Assembly: GCA_022266195.1 (NCBI GenBank)
Contig: WHVY01000003.1
Location: 6,200,001-6,264,000, forward strand
Direction of reading: 5' to 3'
Source of the DNA: Tetranychus cinnabarinus
Taxonomy: Eukaryota; Arthropoda; Arachnida; Trombidiformes; Tetranychidae
Length of the DNA stretch: 64,000 bases
Shown here: positions 13,701-25,706 of the stretch, in pieces
Layout of the letters: each line of letters starts with the position of its first letter
How positions within the stretch are numbered: the stretch's first letter is position 1
The notes under the pieces: generated by a model
Seen by the model: the letters and a program-made list of their open reading frames with translations, nothing else
The model's database searches: none
Told to the model about the DNA's origin: nothing
Translations under genes and position numbers: made by a program

Positions 13701-16700
13701 AAATTATTACCTTTATTGGAAGAAGGAATAATTCATTGAAACTTGAAAGATTATGAAAAGAAGAAGAAAAAGGTAAACTAACGAAAACAATGGTAAACCT
13801 TCAGGGTAATATTGAAATGCTCAATTTCATTTTGCATTTTCCACTATCTGTAACAATCATCTCCATTATTACCATGCAAAACCATTTCAGCATTAGAAGA
13901 GAGAAAAAAGAGGAAAAAAAGTTTACCTTTTCTCTACAAATTTTTATGTTTATTGCTTGCAATTTATTCAATATTTTACTCAAGAGGCTAGTTAATTTAA
14001 CCTCTAATAGGAAAGTAATTAAATAGAAGGTTTGAAATTAAATGAAGAGCATTTCACCTTTTTACCTTTTCTCGTTCTCTCTCCGTCTGTTTGCCATTGT
14101 AAAAGTTTATTATGTTTGAAGCAAGAAATGGTTATAAACAAGAAGCCAAAAGATGGGTAAAACCCAAAATTACAATTCGATTATCAAGTAAATTTGGCCA
14201 AAAATGCAAACTTTTTTCTCTCTTTTGCTCTTCTCCTTCAATAATGAACCCTAATAACAGATAAACATAATTAGATTCAGTTGAATAATGAATTCGAAAG
14301 TGGATCAAGTTTGAAAGTTTGAAACGAAACTTTTAAAGACTTTACTGACTCTTATCTGGTTCATTATTTTAAACATTAACTACGTTTGTACCTTTGACCG
14401 TTTGCTTCATGGTACAGGTGATGATGATAATGGTAATATTGATGAGATAATCAAGAATAAGAAACCATTTAGAATAGTGAAGCTTCTTTTTTTTCTAATT
14501 TTTCGCCATTCTCTCAACCTTCCAAATGGTTGTATCAACGAAATTGCCCAATGAATGAACACACAAACTTCTTGAGTAATTACAATTTCCAGCAAAAACA
14601 CAAGATAACTTTACCTGTTTTAAGATAATATTAAACAGAAACTTTTTTCTCTCAACATGGAAACATCAGAATACGTTGCTTCTGCAGTTCATTTGCTTCC
14701 ATCATGATAACGCTCTAACGGTGCGCTTAATCATTTTTTCAACCAATTTTCTTTTCGAAAAGTTGGTGAGAAGAAAAACTGAAAATTTGTTGCTCGTTAA
14801 ACAGAGATGTTAAACTTGAATTTCTCATGATTACCTTTGTTCATTTTCATCTGAAATTCGATTCTTTGTAATGATCATTTGTTAGCTATTCAATAGTCTA
14901 GTTACCATTGTTGAAGAAAAAGTTAATAAAGCAATTTCGCCTTTTCCCTCATTTATCATTTCATTATTATCATGATTATACTAATAATTTCAATCTTTTC
15001 AGTTTATCAGTTTATCCATCAACTTTTTTCAAATTCAATTTTGAAACTTTTTCTTCTTGTTCGTTAAATGTGAAACTCTTCAATTTGTTTCCCATGTAAT
15101 CAACAATTCCTTCGAAACTTTTGTTGATTCCATTTTTTCCATAACATTCTTCAACACCAAACTTTTATTGACTCTAATTGATTAAGTTTATACTCTTTTC
15201 TTTCTTCAAGTTTTTCATTCTCTCTCTCTCTCTCGCACCTTTTACAACTATAACTAGTAAAACATAATCGTTAGCTATTTTATACTCTTCCCTTTCGTGT
15301 TGATTTATGAACAAAAATTGTGAAAAATGTATCATGCATCATTACCAGTAGATCATCAGTAGAGTAAAAAAGCAAGTGGAGAGAAAAAATTTCAAACCAA
15401 AAAGTTTAACTGAACAAGCAACCTTCAATACCTTACTTTGTTGGGCTAAAGCCTCGAGTCTAAAGTGAAAGTGAAAAAGCAAAATTGAACAAAATTATTA
15501 TCAATTTAATACTCTTTACAAATCCAGCAAGTTTTATTATCAAGTTATCAACTTTGGTTTTTACCTCAATTGATGAAAGGGAAAAGTTTAAGTGAAATGA
15601 AAAAGTTGTTGGTAAACTTTTCAACTGTATAATTTTGTCTGAAAATTTTTGTTCTTGGCTGCTACAATTAATGGTTGTTTTATCAAAAATTGCTTGATAG
15701 TATATACAGGGAGTGAAAAAGTTACTCGTTGCTTTTTTCGGCTGTTTTATTCTCATCCGCTCAAATGAGTTTGCATAATGCAATGTCTGAATATGCACCA
15801 CATTGAGTTGTTAAGGGGCATCCAAAACCTTTATTATCGGATTGTATTTTGAGTAGCAGGAAAGGCCGTTTGAAGAATTATAGAATAATTTTGGATAGCG
15901 TAACAAGACACAAGTGTCTAACAATAAGCATAGTTCATTAAATTTTGTATATCTTTTTCCGAGTGTTTGTTGCTGACTCGTGAAAATCTAAAAAATAATC
16001 TAATTTTCTATCCCTAATCAGCTTTGTTTGAAACTCGATCTCATTTACAATTAGTAAGATAACATCCGAACATCAGTCTCTTTGCGTTTATGCAGGAATA
16101 TTCAGCTACTTAGTGAGATGTTGCACGCCAATAACTTTGCGACTCGAGAATCAAATACAGCCGCGAAAGAAAAGTTTGACATAGTTACCACTAACTTCAC
16201 GCATATACAGTCGTATCTAAGCACAATGAGCAAATCAATCTCAAACTCATTTAAAAGTTTGACCATCGATTACCATTGATTGTAAATTTTTATCACACTT
16301 AAGGTTCATCTCTCTTATCTGATCACATATCCTAAGACAATCGATGATCAAACAATTAAGCAACAACGATATTGTTTGAGATTAATTTGCTGATTGTGCT
16401 TGGATACGATTGTATATGCGTGAAGTTGGTGGTAACTATGTCAAACTTTTCTTTCGCGGCTGTATAGTAAGTTGGGGGACATTCATTTTTTATGTTTAAA
16501 GGACAAGGTCATTCAAGGTCATTTTTTGGAAATCGCTGCTGCTTATGTTAGAGGTCAATCTTAAGTCCGGACAGTTCGAACAACTTTTCGAAGACAGAAA
16601 ATATTCCGTATCAAGTTGCAGTTCAGAAATCGAATAACCTGAAAATTCACTAGACCTGAATCCAATTGATTTTTAATCCTTGGGATTTCCCGGTGAGAAA

Positions 16701-19700
16701 GTTAAACGAACCAGAAACCATGACTATTGTAAATCTATTGTCGAAATGAATTTTCAATAGTTTAATAGAATAATTTGTACAATGGGGCGTAGCCACATCC
16801 TGTTGAGACCAGAATCACTCTAAAACATCAAAGCGCTGCTACTCAGACAAATAATTCCAAATCCAACATTTTTTGATCAACAAATTGATCTACACTTGTT
16901 TCGAAAAATACACCTATCATACCTCTACCTAAAACAGTACACCAAAGATTCACGCTCAAGGTCAGCCATGGTCAATCCTGTATTTGATCTCTAATTGCAA
17001 TTTCTGAGGTCATTTTCTTAGTACAAAATTTTACAGATAGCCAAGTGTTAGTCACATGTTCGCAATTCCTACCATTGAAAAACTAACGAAACTTTTTCAG
17101 AACCAATTTATCAACCTAACGTTCACCTCCAAGTGTCAATTGGAGGTCAAAAACCGGAGCTTGACCTTATGAACTGATGGTTTTTAACTTAAAAACAGTG
17201 ATAAAAGCCAGTTAATTATCTCTTTCTAGCTGATATAATGACAAATCTGTAAACCGAAAATTTAGCATTCAAAAAAGTTTTCGTAGCTCTTAATTCCTGC
17301 AAAACTGACATTTTTTAAAATGACCTTGAACAAAATATAGCAAATGAATGGAGCAGAAGTTTTTTAAGTATTTCAGCGTGCTTAGTTGCCTCAGAGTTAA
17401 GCCTTAGCAAAAGAAATCATTAAGAGGCTGAAAGACAATGTAATTAGCAAATCAGATATTAGATCTACATCATGAATGAGTCAAATTTTCCAACTTGCTA
17501 AACCTTCAGCTGATGTGCAAAAAACGGAAATTTGCCGAGAAAAATGCGAATACGAGATGAAGACTTGATTCGGATACTAATGCTGTTATGGACTTATCAA
17601 CTCATTTTGCAATAATTTTCATCAAAGAAAATTCAAAACGAAAAAATATCATCAAGTTAAGGAGCATCAATTGAATTAACAGTCAACACAGTATTTAGAT
17701 GCATGCCTATTAGTACTTTGATCATATTTGGAGAATCATGTCACTTATTTTGCTCTCAACAGTTGATAGCTGTGCAAAGTAACATGAGCATGGAAAGAGC
17801 CTGATAAGCTAATGATTCAGATAAATTTTTATGATCCTATTTGAATGGTTGAAAAGAAAGGCTAATGTACTAGATGTAAAGTGACGAGGGAAACAAAAGA
17901 AGGTTAACTGGGAATGATGAAAGTTTTGTAGATGAAAAATGAGTTGAACGATTGCCTTTAAATTGGTTACTTTGCTAGCCATTTTATCCAATATGATGTG
18001 TTAAAATTGCTTTAGGCTTCAATGATTTTTCCTGATGATTTGCTCGCCTTCCGCAACTACCAATGTTTAGTCGAGTTTAGTTGATCATCATTTGAAAACT
18101 GAATCCTCTCATTTTACTTTCATTTACTCTTTTCGAGGTAAGATGAGATTCTTTCCATTTAACCCGCCATTTCTTTCTCTCTCTCAACTGTGGTTGATTC
18201 TTGATATTTTTATCTGAAAAACTTGACATTCCCATCTGTGAACACTATCAATGAAGGCAATTTCAAGTCTCGACTTTCAATTAGATTTACTTTTTGCTCA
18301 CTTATCCCTCAACCCTGCCAACCAATCTCAAAATTAACAATTGAATTGCTCCTTAATCACCTTTACATGCGGTCAAATGAAGCAACTTTTTTATAACCTG
18401 TTCATTAAATTAAGGTTCAAATAAACCTCAAAGTTTGCTCAATTTGATTTTACCTTTTACTGTAACCATGGCATGTTCAATTGTCTTGAAAATTTCAACT
18501 TTACACTAACTTTGTCTCTGATGATTCTTTTTTGCTTCGTCTTTCAACCCATTGTTTTTCATCAACTCGTTAAGATATACTTGAAACATTTTCCAATCCT
18601 AATTTGCTTCTCATACTCACGCTATCATCATTATCATGCTCATCATTGTTAACCTTTTTTTCAACTTTTTTTTCCTCTTTTCCATTTCATTTTGTGGAGA
18701 TTTTTTTTCTTCTCCGTTGCCTTTTCTTTTTTCGTTGAGAAGCAGAGCAAAAAGTTGAACAAATGAGTGAATGAAACTTTTTGTCTTCAACCTTAATTTT
18801 CCCATCAATTAGGTTTTTTCTGAAGGAAACTTGATTTTCTCTTCAACATCAGTTTCATCTCATTTAATTGACTCGAATGTGATTCGCTTTTCTACAGATT
18901 TCGTACAAATACTTTTACCCTCGACTTTCAATGCTTATTGAATTAATGATGAATTTTTTAAGCAAAGAATCCAATGATTAAATAAACTAGATATTATCAA
19001 TATTCAATAAGCTTCTCAATGAACGATTTGAAATGAAATGAACGATTTAAACAATTCTTATTTCTTCATTATAATTCGCAAAGATTTTCAAATTTTCCAT
19101 TTCCTTTTCATTCCGAAAATCACCAATTCATGCGAGTTTTAATTATTTAGATTCACTTAGAAACTCGATTAGCCATTGAGCAACATTTCGTTGGCAAATT
19201 GTATTGGAGAAGTCTAGCTTGATATGCTTATGAAATGATGATTGGTAAAACTCGGTGTGAATGTTTCAACAAGTAAAGATGATTATTTCATGATTTCCAG
19301 ATATTGACCTCTTTCCATTAAAGAAACTGCAAAATTTATTATTAAACATTCATCTGTATCAACTATTAATGTAGAGATTTTCGTTGAGAGAAAAAAATTC
19401 TTTAATCAATGTTTATTACAATCTTTAACCACTTTTCCCATTCGGTCATTATAATGATTATTCCAGTAATGGACTATAAAAGTCTCCAGTGTTTCATTAT
19501 AACCAAATCATGCATTGAAGCGTTTAAAAGCGTTTAAATATTCATTCCATCCACATTTAGAAAGTTCAACTCAATTCAGAAAACCAGATTTTCATTTTTC
19601 CTTCTTTTCTAAAACCGTTAACCATTTTGGTCCAAAAAGTATCATCAACCTCGCGATGATCCAATATCAAGACTAGATTTCAGTCAATCATTTCTTTCCA

Positions 19701-22700
19701 GTTCACAATTCGTTGAACCCTTTCAGCCTCAAGCTTTAAAGCTTCTTCCAGGAAATTGCCATTTTTTAATATTTTTACCCAGAAAAGAAAAGTTTTTCAA
19801 GTTGAAAATTTTCAGTCCAATTACTCGTTCATTATCAAGATGGATCAAAAAATGCAGAATCAATCATTTCCATCTTCAAAACCTTTTCTCTTCAAAAGCA
19901 AATGTTTATTTTTCCATGAAAATTGAAACTAATTAATCAATTAACACTGATTGTCTCATTGACTGACAGACTCTTTTCGCTCTTTTATCAATTGTTCAAA
20001 TTCTTGTGAAATTCAGTGAACAAAGAAACGAGAGTTTAAACCGTCTAAATGGGTTGGCAGGGAAACGAGAAAAAAACGAGTCTGAGAAGTGCATTTATCA
20101 TACAACAGGGAAGGAATTGATTCTGAATGAAACATCTCATTCATTGTGAGATAAAAAATTACCTCCCAATTCATTTGTCAAGCCAAATAAAAACAATGAA
20201 TATCTTGACATTTATTCTTCTCTTTGCCTTCCTTACCTTTTATCAAGAATATTTTTTTTTCGTTTCTCTTTTCTTCTCTTTTTTCCCTCCCAATCATCCC
20301 ATCTTCCTTCCTTCCTCATCCTTATTCCTCCTTCTTTCTTCTCCTACTTATGCATCTTCAATTGTGATAATTCAATTCCATGTGATAACAGTAATCATAA
20401 CTCAGACCAATTGTTTTCACTTATCCTTTCGAAGCAAAAACAATTCTGATGATTATCTTTTGATTATTAATGAATGCAATTTTTTCTCCATTTTGTACTG
20501 TTCATTAGAAAGCTGAAAACATGAATAGACAAAAGTCAAAACAGTAAATGTTGATCATTTTTCTGTTGAATTAGCAAATCAATTTTTCCTCCAAAATCAT
20601 TTAAATTCAAATTATTTTCACCTCTAAATTATTCATGCAACTTTTTTGCTTCTTTCGAGATTTAATCAAATTAAATTGTGTAAATGTGATTACAATAATA
20701 ACCTCATATCATGTTATTCACTAGTTAGTTAAGTAGGAAAAGAGTAAAGAAAAGTTCTCATTCCCATCTCTTTCCTCGTTACCTTTATTGCTCTGTAATT
20801 ATGCATTTGACTCGATCTTTTGGAAAAGTTCAAGTTTTAAATTTTCTGTTAAAAGAAGAAAAAAGTTTCGACACAAGAAAATTTTGTTGCTTCGATAGTT
20901 TTGATGTGGGTTACCCTTTCATCTTTTGATTAAAGCTTCATGCAAAAATGAATAGACATTTGATTATAATCGTGTTATGCGGTCAAAAGGTAAACATAAA
21001 TGTGCAAATGAACAATTTGATTGAAATGAAAATTTTCCATCAAATGCTTCAATCAATTTTCGAACATTTTTTACTTTTCGAATTTGAGTAGAAAGAATTT
21101 CTGAATTTCGAGAAAATTTGCAACTCAATCATGGTTAAACCATTTACCAGGTTCAACTTGGCAACAAAATTTACGGCAAACATTTATTGCTCTTTACAAT
21201 AAGTTTGCTTTTACAACTTTGATTTTAATCTTGAAATTGACAGTTATTTTGAATTTTATGGGATAAATTTAGTGTAAAGTTTGTGGTGAAATTTTCTTCT
21301 TTCTTCTGGTAAAGATTGTTGGTGAAATTAAGAGAAATGATAATGTGAAAAGTGATGGTAAAAGTGACCCATAATTTGTAAGGAATGAGGAATGATATGA
21401 GATATAATAGTGAAAAAGATGATGATGAGAGAGAGAGAGAATGATGAAGATGAAAAAGTAAAGGGAAATAGAAACGATGTTGTCTCTGTTTTATATCTTT
21501 TCATCTGTCCTTTGAACCTTACACATTTCTCTTTATCAAGAAGACAACTTGAATTGTTTGGTTGGGTCCATTGAACAGGCAAGGATTCCCTGTTGTTAAT
21601 ACCATTCTTTGTCCCCTTTACTTTGGATGTCTAACATTTCCTTCAATTTTCTTGTTGCAGTGTTTTTAAGCTCGACTTTCGAACAGGTTACATGATATTC
21701 TTTCCTTGTCTCATCCATCTTTCTCTCTCTCCCTTTCTTCTCACTTGTCCCTTCTCATCGGTGTTATATTTCTATTTATCCCCTGAAAATGAAGTATATC
21801 ATATTCAGTTTGAAAGTAAAATCCAAAAAAGAATTGAGTTATTTGTGCATTTGATATTCGGATACTGTTGGTTGTTATCAACAAATATTATATATTGTCG
21901 TTAGTCACTCTTGCTTGTTGTACATGTATTAGTCTAGTTGCTTTATTTACTTTTTTTACATCGAAAGGGATGAGAAGTGAGAGAGGGAGAGGGAGTAATG
22001 AAATGCTGGGCAAAATGATAATGATGAGAAGAGGAAAAAAAGATGGAGATGAAGAAGGAAAAGAATGATGATCATGATCATGATGAAGTAACGTCAACAA
22101 TATCCTGACAGTGATAGATTCTTTCAAAGGGATTATTAAATGTATGATATCTTAAGCTAAGTAACATTCAGTTGGAAGGGAATATCAAATGAAACTTTTG
22201 TCCAAAGACGCGAACAGCTTTTGCGTCCACCTTTTTAAGATGTTTTTTAAACTAAATTTTTGCAACTGCAAATCAACAATTTATCGATTGATAAATTTAC
22301 TTTTCCCAAAGCATCCGTTTCTGTCAATTTTGAACCAAATGATTGCTCATTAAACCACGAACGGGTCAAGTCAGCCAATCAAGATACATTAGTTGGAGTC
22401 TTTTGCAAGTAAATGTTTGCTGACGATTAATTGATGCAAGTTAGCCAGACATTTGAGTTGATTGTCGTTTCAAGAAAAAATGAGTTGAATAGTAAAATCT
22501 CGTTATTAATGAACCATTTCTGAAGCCATTTGGATTTCAAAAGTTGATTTTGATCTGTTTTCTATGCCGTTCTTGGATCATTTAGGACTGCATCACTTTT
22601 AGCCTGTCTATCAGTTTATTTCGAACTTGAATTTTCTCATTTTTCAATGATTACCATTGGTTACTCAGCCTTTGATTTAAACTTCTAAATGAAACCTCAT

Positions 22701-24904
22701 TCGAGGTTCACCTTCAACAAGTTGTAACATCATTGTTAGCAGTGTCATTTGACAGCCTTTAGTAAGCAGCTATGTGCCTGGGAAGGTGAATACATTAAGC
22801 TTGGACTCAATCTAGCATGGATTTACTGTAACGTTATAAACGGATCAGCATGTTAGACTGCCTTTGAAAGTTTAACAGTCATGAACAAATTAATGCATTT
22901 CTGATAATAAATTAAATGCTAATTTACTTCTGATCAGCCAGGTTAGAATTTGTTTCTCTTCTTCTTTTTTCTTCTTCTTCTTCTTTCTTTTTTTACGGTT
23001 ATCTCATGTTATTAGTCTTGCCAAAACCATCATTATTATGTTACCAATTTTGGGAAAATAATGGGACCAACTCAACCAAAGGGAAACTTATTTACATATA
23101 TAAAGGTGATTATGAGAATGATGAGAATGATTACATGAAGAAAACATTACATCTCTTTGAATGTTCAAATCTCGTAACACACTTTCAACATCAAAGAGTA
23201 ATAACAATTGACCCAAAATGTCATCTTGCTTATTGTTTGCTCAATAAGGAAAACTCACTTGACTATTACCTAAATTGAATGTTTATTCATGAGACGTTAA
23301 CCCAAACAAGTCAAGGTTGATAATGTTGCACCTTTGTGTCCAGTTTAAATCTCATCAACGGCTCTAATTGTCGCTCTTGTTAATCTACTTTCAACCTTTA
23401 ATTCACTCTCACATCTTCATCACAAGTTATTATAATTATCCATTTTGGAAAATTTGCATTTTCCAATTTCCCTTTTCGTACGACTTTTCGTTGCAGAATT
23501 CAATTCTCTTGCTGCAACTTCATCTCAGTTTAGATTTAAGTTCAGCACGTCAGCAAGTTCAACATAAATTACGGAGCAAAATTAATAGACGAACTTTAGA
23601 TTTAGATTAAAATTGCATCTTCCGATTTCCTTTTTTCTCTTCAAGATTTTTCGAAACTCAATTTTTTCGTTTCAAGATAACTCAGAATTGCAATTCAGCT
23701 TGTTGGCACATCTTTTTAGTTAATCTATGAGTTGAGTCGTTGCATTTTCGTTTCACCTTTAATGGACGAACCTTGGCTTGGATAAAATCTGTAGCAAAAT
23801 CAGCTCAAGTCAGAATAAAAATGAAGTCAGATAAGCAAATTAATATAAATTGAGTTCTTTAATAACTTTTTCATCTTCTTGCAAACTCAGTAATTTTTCT
23901 CATTTACTGATGAAATTATGTAAAGGTAAATTCAATTATCAGTAAAGTCTCATCTTAATAATAAAGTGAAGATTATCATTTTATTTTATTAATGATTCCA
24001 TCTAATCATGATAATCTTTACAAAATTCAAATTACCTTTTATTTCAACATTCAATTTAAAGGCAACATCAACATTTTCAATAAAAATAATGAAATCTCTC
24101 CAATCATTAGTATTTCCAGTTTAAACAATTTTGAACAAAAAAAGCTTCAATTTTCATGATTGCCCTTTTAGCTCATCAATTATTGAGGATATAAATCTAA
24201 TTTCGATGCATATTTATAAATTTCAATATCGATTTGTGTAATGAGTTGATGAGTTTAATAGCAAATGATTAAACTGAGCCTAATATCGATGAGAAAATGC
24301 CGTTCTAGTCGAATCATTGACAGTTCATTACATCGTATTTCATTTCCAATGCGAACATTTCAACATTTATTTCCAACATTTTTTACTCCCAACTTGAATA
24401 GCGATAATATTCCTTGGAAATGAAACTTTGGAAATATTTACAATCTTTCTTCAGTTTAAGTCTTAACTAGACTAGAAAATGATTGGTGAACTTCACTCAG
24501 AACAGTAAGAAAAAGATTCAGAATGGTTTTAATAAAGTTCATTTTTGGGTTTTAACTTTAGATAACTTTGCTTTCTTTTTGCATTCAATTTCGTTGTTTA
24601 TTCAAAATTATCATCTAATCACTGTTTTTATGTTTCAGGAAACTCTGGAAGCTGTTCAAATCTAGTCAACAGCAGATTACTTGATGGTTGTCCAATCAAT
24701 TCGCCTCTGTCTGGGACTTTGCTTCGATCGGGACAGGTTTCAATCAAGGTTGATCCAAACGTGCTCAATGGTGCTTATAACGTTCCTCACGTTCGCCTAA
24801 TCTCAAATCGAGCAAACCAACCACAATTGATCTTAACTCCACAAAATTCTCAACCACCTGAGATATCGGTAAGAAATTCAAGACGCCAAACTATTGTCAG
24901 TTGA
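4373..24904 (+). CDS. Sidestep-like Ig-superfamily receptor, 3' part (FN3 array, TM, cytoplasmic tail)
   Basis: Partial gene, 5' end outside the window. Exons: 4373-4792, 5513-5935, 6785-7240, 7303-7860, 12203-12865 and 24639-24904, with stop TGA at 24902-24904. All internal junctions are phase 1 with GT donors and AG acceptors. Each of the first four exons encodes one FN3-type module opening with an L(E/Q)SC.I(S/T)N(Q/K)T motif and closing with GL(E/Q)P..SY. That pattern is typical of the membrane-proximal FN3 of arthropod Sidestep proteins, which act as cell-surface ligands for Beat receptors in axon guidance. A TM helix and a long tail follow. The tail contains NPDVIP, a short motif I associate with Side-family tails. 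Known family members have several Ig domains before one FN3, so Ig exons are expected upstream of base 1. Whether all four FN3 exons enter one mRNA is not shown by the sequence. The family call is fairly confident, the paralogue is not. Confidence 0.72.
4793..5512 (+). other. Intron between FN3 exons 1 and 2
   Basis: This 720-bp intron is T-rich and holds no conserved coding sequence. A short imperfect GAT/ATC triplet tract near 5170-5205 (TGATGATAATCATCATC) can fold back on itself. The acceptor side has a long pyrimidine run ending TTTACATTTCAG. Confidence 0.7.
5513..5935 (+). CDS. Sidestep-like gene, FN3 exon 2 of 4
   Basis: The exon is 423 bp (141 codons) and phase 1 at both ends, with donor G|GTAAGT, the closest of the four to consensus. 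It opens DPPVSLESCSISNKT, then SFVVNC. A roughly 50-residue Ser/Asn-rich insertion follows. Then come FHVEIFNEKS, NLTNSSPFF, VSGLEPGNSYTLYAYTSN and SSPLTVKV. A second open frame (5399-5776) overlaps it but lacks the motif series, so it is a shadow. Confidence 0.78.
5936..6784 (+). other. Intron between FN3 exons 2 and 3
   Basis: An 849-bp intron without recognisable coding sequence. The open frame at 6282-6470 has no domain motifs and no splice sites that fit the flanking phase-1 exons. No transposon structure was seen. Confidence 0.65.
6785..7240 (+). CDS. Sidestep-like gene, FN3 exon 3 of 4
   Basis: The exon is 456 bp (152 codons), phase 1-1, with acceptor ...TTATTCAG and donor AAG|GTAAAG. 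It opens PLESCVISNQT, then SFLIECS. A roughly 60-residue insertion with a run of serines near the middle follows. Then come YHVQVYHSERNEL, an NQT site, FLITGLEPETSYLIYAYTAN, and the closing SDPIKLTVKT plus a short linker. It is as complete as the other copies, with no stop or frameshift. The following intron is only 62 bp. Confidence 0.78.
7303..7860 (+). CDS. Sidestep-like gene, FN3 exon 4 of 4
   Basis: The exon is 558 bp (186 codons), the longest copy, phase 1-1. The acceptor is TTTTCTCCACAG and the donor is CAG|GTAACT. It opens VPLQSCSITNQTWGSF, then IVECIAG. An insertion of about 90 residues rich in Ser, Asn, His and Pro follows. Then come YIYHLEVFNREKDKL, NMTNSSPIF, VSGLEPSTSYLLYIYTSN and SSSLTLKSGTL. 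As the copy nearest the transmembrane exon, it is the best candidate for the ancestral membrane-proximal FN3. Confidence 0.78.
7861..12202 (+). other. 4.3-kb intron before the transmembrane exon
   Basis: This large intron is dominated by purine- and pyrimidine-biased AT-rich sequence (many TTTTCTC and GAAAAG runs). An open stretch at 7995-8417 encodes a hydrophobic segment followed by a charged region, but its frame does not fit the splice phase of the preceding exon. No transposon with clear ends was found. Two copies of the 9-mer ACTCCCAGT lie at 10990-10998 and 11412-11420. Confidence 0.6.
12203..12865 (+). CDS. Sidestep-like gene, transmembrane and cytoplasmic exon
   Basis: The exon is 663 bp (221 codons), phase 1-1, with acceptor TCTTCTACAG and donor GAAG|GTATTT. 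Exon residues 1-13 are a short acidic juxtamembrane piece. Residues about 14-36 form a strongly hydrophobic helix (VLILVLGASCLLLLLALVIL), followed by KIRKRD, a basic stop-transfer signal that puts the tail in the cytoplasm. The tail is low-complexity, with a poly-Asn/Ser tract encoded at about 12694-12735. Near its end is TTNPDVIPTK, matching a short conserved element I associate with Sidestep-family tails. Reading past the donor adds about 10 residues before a stop at 12895-12897, so an intron-retained short tail is possible. Confidence 0.75.
15219..15235. repeat. CT microsatellite
   Basis: Alternating TC run in the 11.8-kb intron. Confidence 0.75.
16155..16465. mobile_element. Fold-back inverted-repeat element
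   Basis: The sequence from ATACAGCCGCGAAAGAAAAG is repeated in reverse complement ending at 16465 (CTTTCGCGGCTGTAT). The arms are about 90 bp at about 90 percent identity and extend more weakly for another 30 bp to GTTTGA(C/T)CATCGATT. It lies in the transposon-derived island of the 11.8-kb intron. No clear target duplication was found, so superfamily is unassigned. Confidence 0.72.
16479..16800 (+). pseudogene. Possible decayed DDE-transposase fragment
   Basis: The frame at 16644-16673 reads NSLDLNPIDF, flanked by stops. It resembles the (S/P)PDLNPID(F/L) block around the second catalytic Asp of mariner/Tc1-type transposases. A shifted frame just downstream reads KLNEPETMTIVNLLSK and further on FVQWGVATSC, roughly what a C-terminal transposase tail would look like after frameshifts. 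The evidence is short and broken, so the call is tentative. Confidence 0.35.
16979..17065 (-). repeat. Dispersed repeat, copy 3 (inverted)
   Basis: The reverse complement reads GAACATGTGACTAACA, then TGTAAAATTTTGTACTAAG, AAAATGACCTCAGAAATTG. The first 16 bases are identical to those at 39549-39564. Confidence 0.6.
17120..17180 (+). repeat. Dispersed repeat, fragment 4
   Basis: ACCTCCAAGTGTCAATTGG followed by AGGTCAAAAA and GCTTGACCTTA matches the second half of copy 2. It lies next to copy 3 in opposite orientation, so the two may be a rearranged or nested pair. Confidence 0.5.
22952..22994. repeat. TTC-rich pyrimidine microsatellite
   Basis: A pure C/T tract built mainly of CTT triplets lies inside the 11.8-kb intron. 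It has no coding meaning. Confidence 0.75.
24639..24904 (+). CDS. Sidestep-like gene, terminal exon
   Basis: The exon is 266 bp, with acceptor TTATGTTTCAG at 24628-24638. It accepts phase 1, completing a Gly codon with the G that ends 12865. It encodes 87 residues after the split codon, then TGA. The stretch contains RSGQVSIKVDPNVLNGAYN and ends SRRQTIVS, a possible C-terminal PDZ-ligand-like tail (inference). The linkage to 12865 rests on phase match, strand and the lack of another downstream acceptor gene, so it is less certain than the other junctions. Confidence 0.62.
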
Positions 24905-25590
24905 TCATTGATAAGATATTTGTTTGTCTTTCATTTTCATTCAATTCTTTGCAACTTACTCGACATTTCCTAACTTTTCAATTTATCAGCTTATTCTTCA
25001 CTCAAACTCTGAGTTGAGATATTAACTTTTTTTCATCTTTTCTTTTGTAATCTGTAAGCCTTTATGATTTTTGCACGTAATATTCATCTATAATATCTAT
25101 TATATCCATCTATATCTTATTGTCTCTGCCTTTTGCCTTTATTCACTTGGATGGAAATTGATTCACCATGAAGATTACATTTCCTTTCACTTTTTTTTCA
25201 ACCTTTTTGTACCTCATTTCTGTGCTCATCTTTATTCAACCTCTTTTTTATTAACAATTTTCTTCTTCTTCAATAAATTTGTTTTCTCTCTCTCTCTCTT
25301 TCGTTTTTACTCAGATTTTCTCAACGGAAACATTTGAAGAACCCAATATTGTTTCGTTTTCAACGGCAGTTTGACATATTTTCTGCTTCAGCAAACTCCC
25401 AATGGTGAAAAGCTAACCAAGAATCTTCCAAACTTTTTCCTTAATTTTCTCTTCTTCCTCTGCCCTTCATCTCTTTTGTTACTCCAACTTAAACTATTTA
25501 ATGTTACGTTAACTGAATTTAGACAAAAATTTAAACTCTGTAAATAATGTTGCTGTAAATATTATTGTAAATGCTTTTGATATGAATAAA
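24905..25590 (+). other. 3' untranslated region and poly(A) signal of the sidestep-like gene
   Basis: AT-rich sequence follows the stop codon and is not coding. A canonical AATAAA lies at 25585-25590, about 680 bp after the stop, and is the first good poly(A) signal placed before a change of sequence character. A CT microsatellite lies at about 25286-25300. The transcript end is inferred. Confidence 0.45.
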
Positions 25591-25706
25591 TACTAAAACT
25601 AAACCAAGAAAACTCGAGTCAAAACCTGAGCATTGTGAACCCAATAATTATGACTAATTTGAACAAGAGAAACGCAACATCAAAATACGTGATCATCAAG
25701 ATAATA

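Larger units (their letters stand above)
12866..24638 (+). other. 11.8-kb intron in the cytoplasmic-tail coding region
   Basis: This is the largest intron in the window. It contains an island of transposon-derived sequence at about 15.7-17.4 kb, with a fold-back at 16155-16465, a transposase remnant near 16640-16800 and dispersed-repeat copies at about 16980-17180. It also has simple pyrimidine repeats at 15219-15235 and 22952-22994. Open frames inside it (for example 20127-20516) are T-rich and lack domain signatures. No internal exon was recognised. Confidence 0.6.

Noticed and set aside
20127..20516. 129-codon open frame with hydrophobic segments in the 11.8-kb intron
   Set aside because: It is built from T- and C-rich tracts that read as Phe, Leu and Ser on any frame; no domain motif, no splice sites matching the gene.
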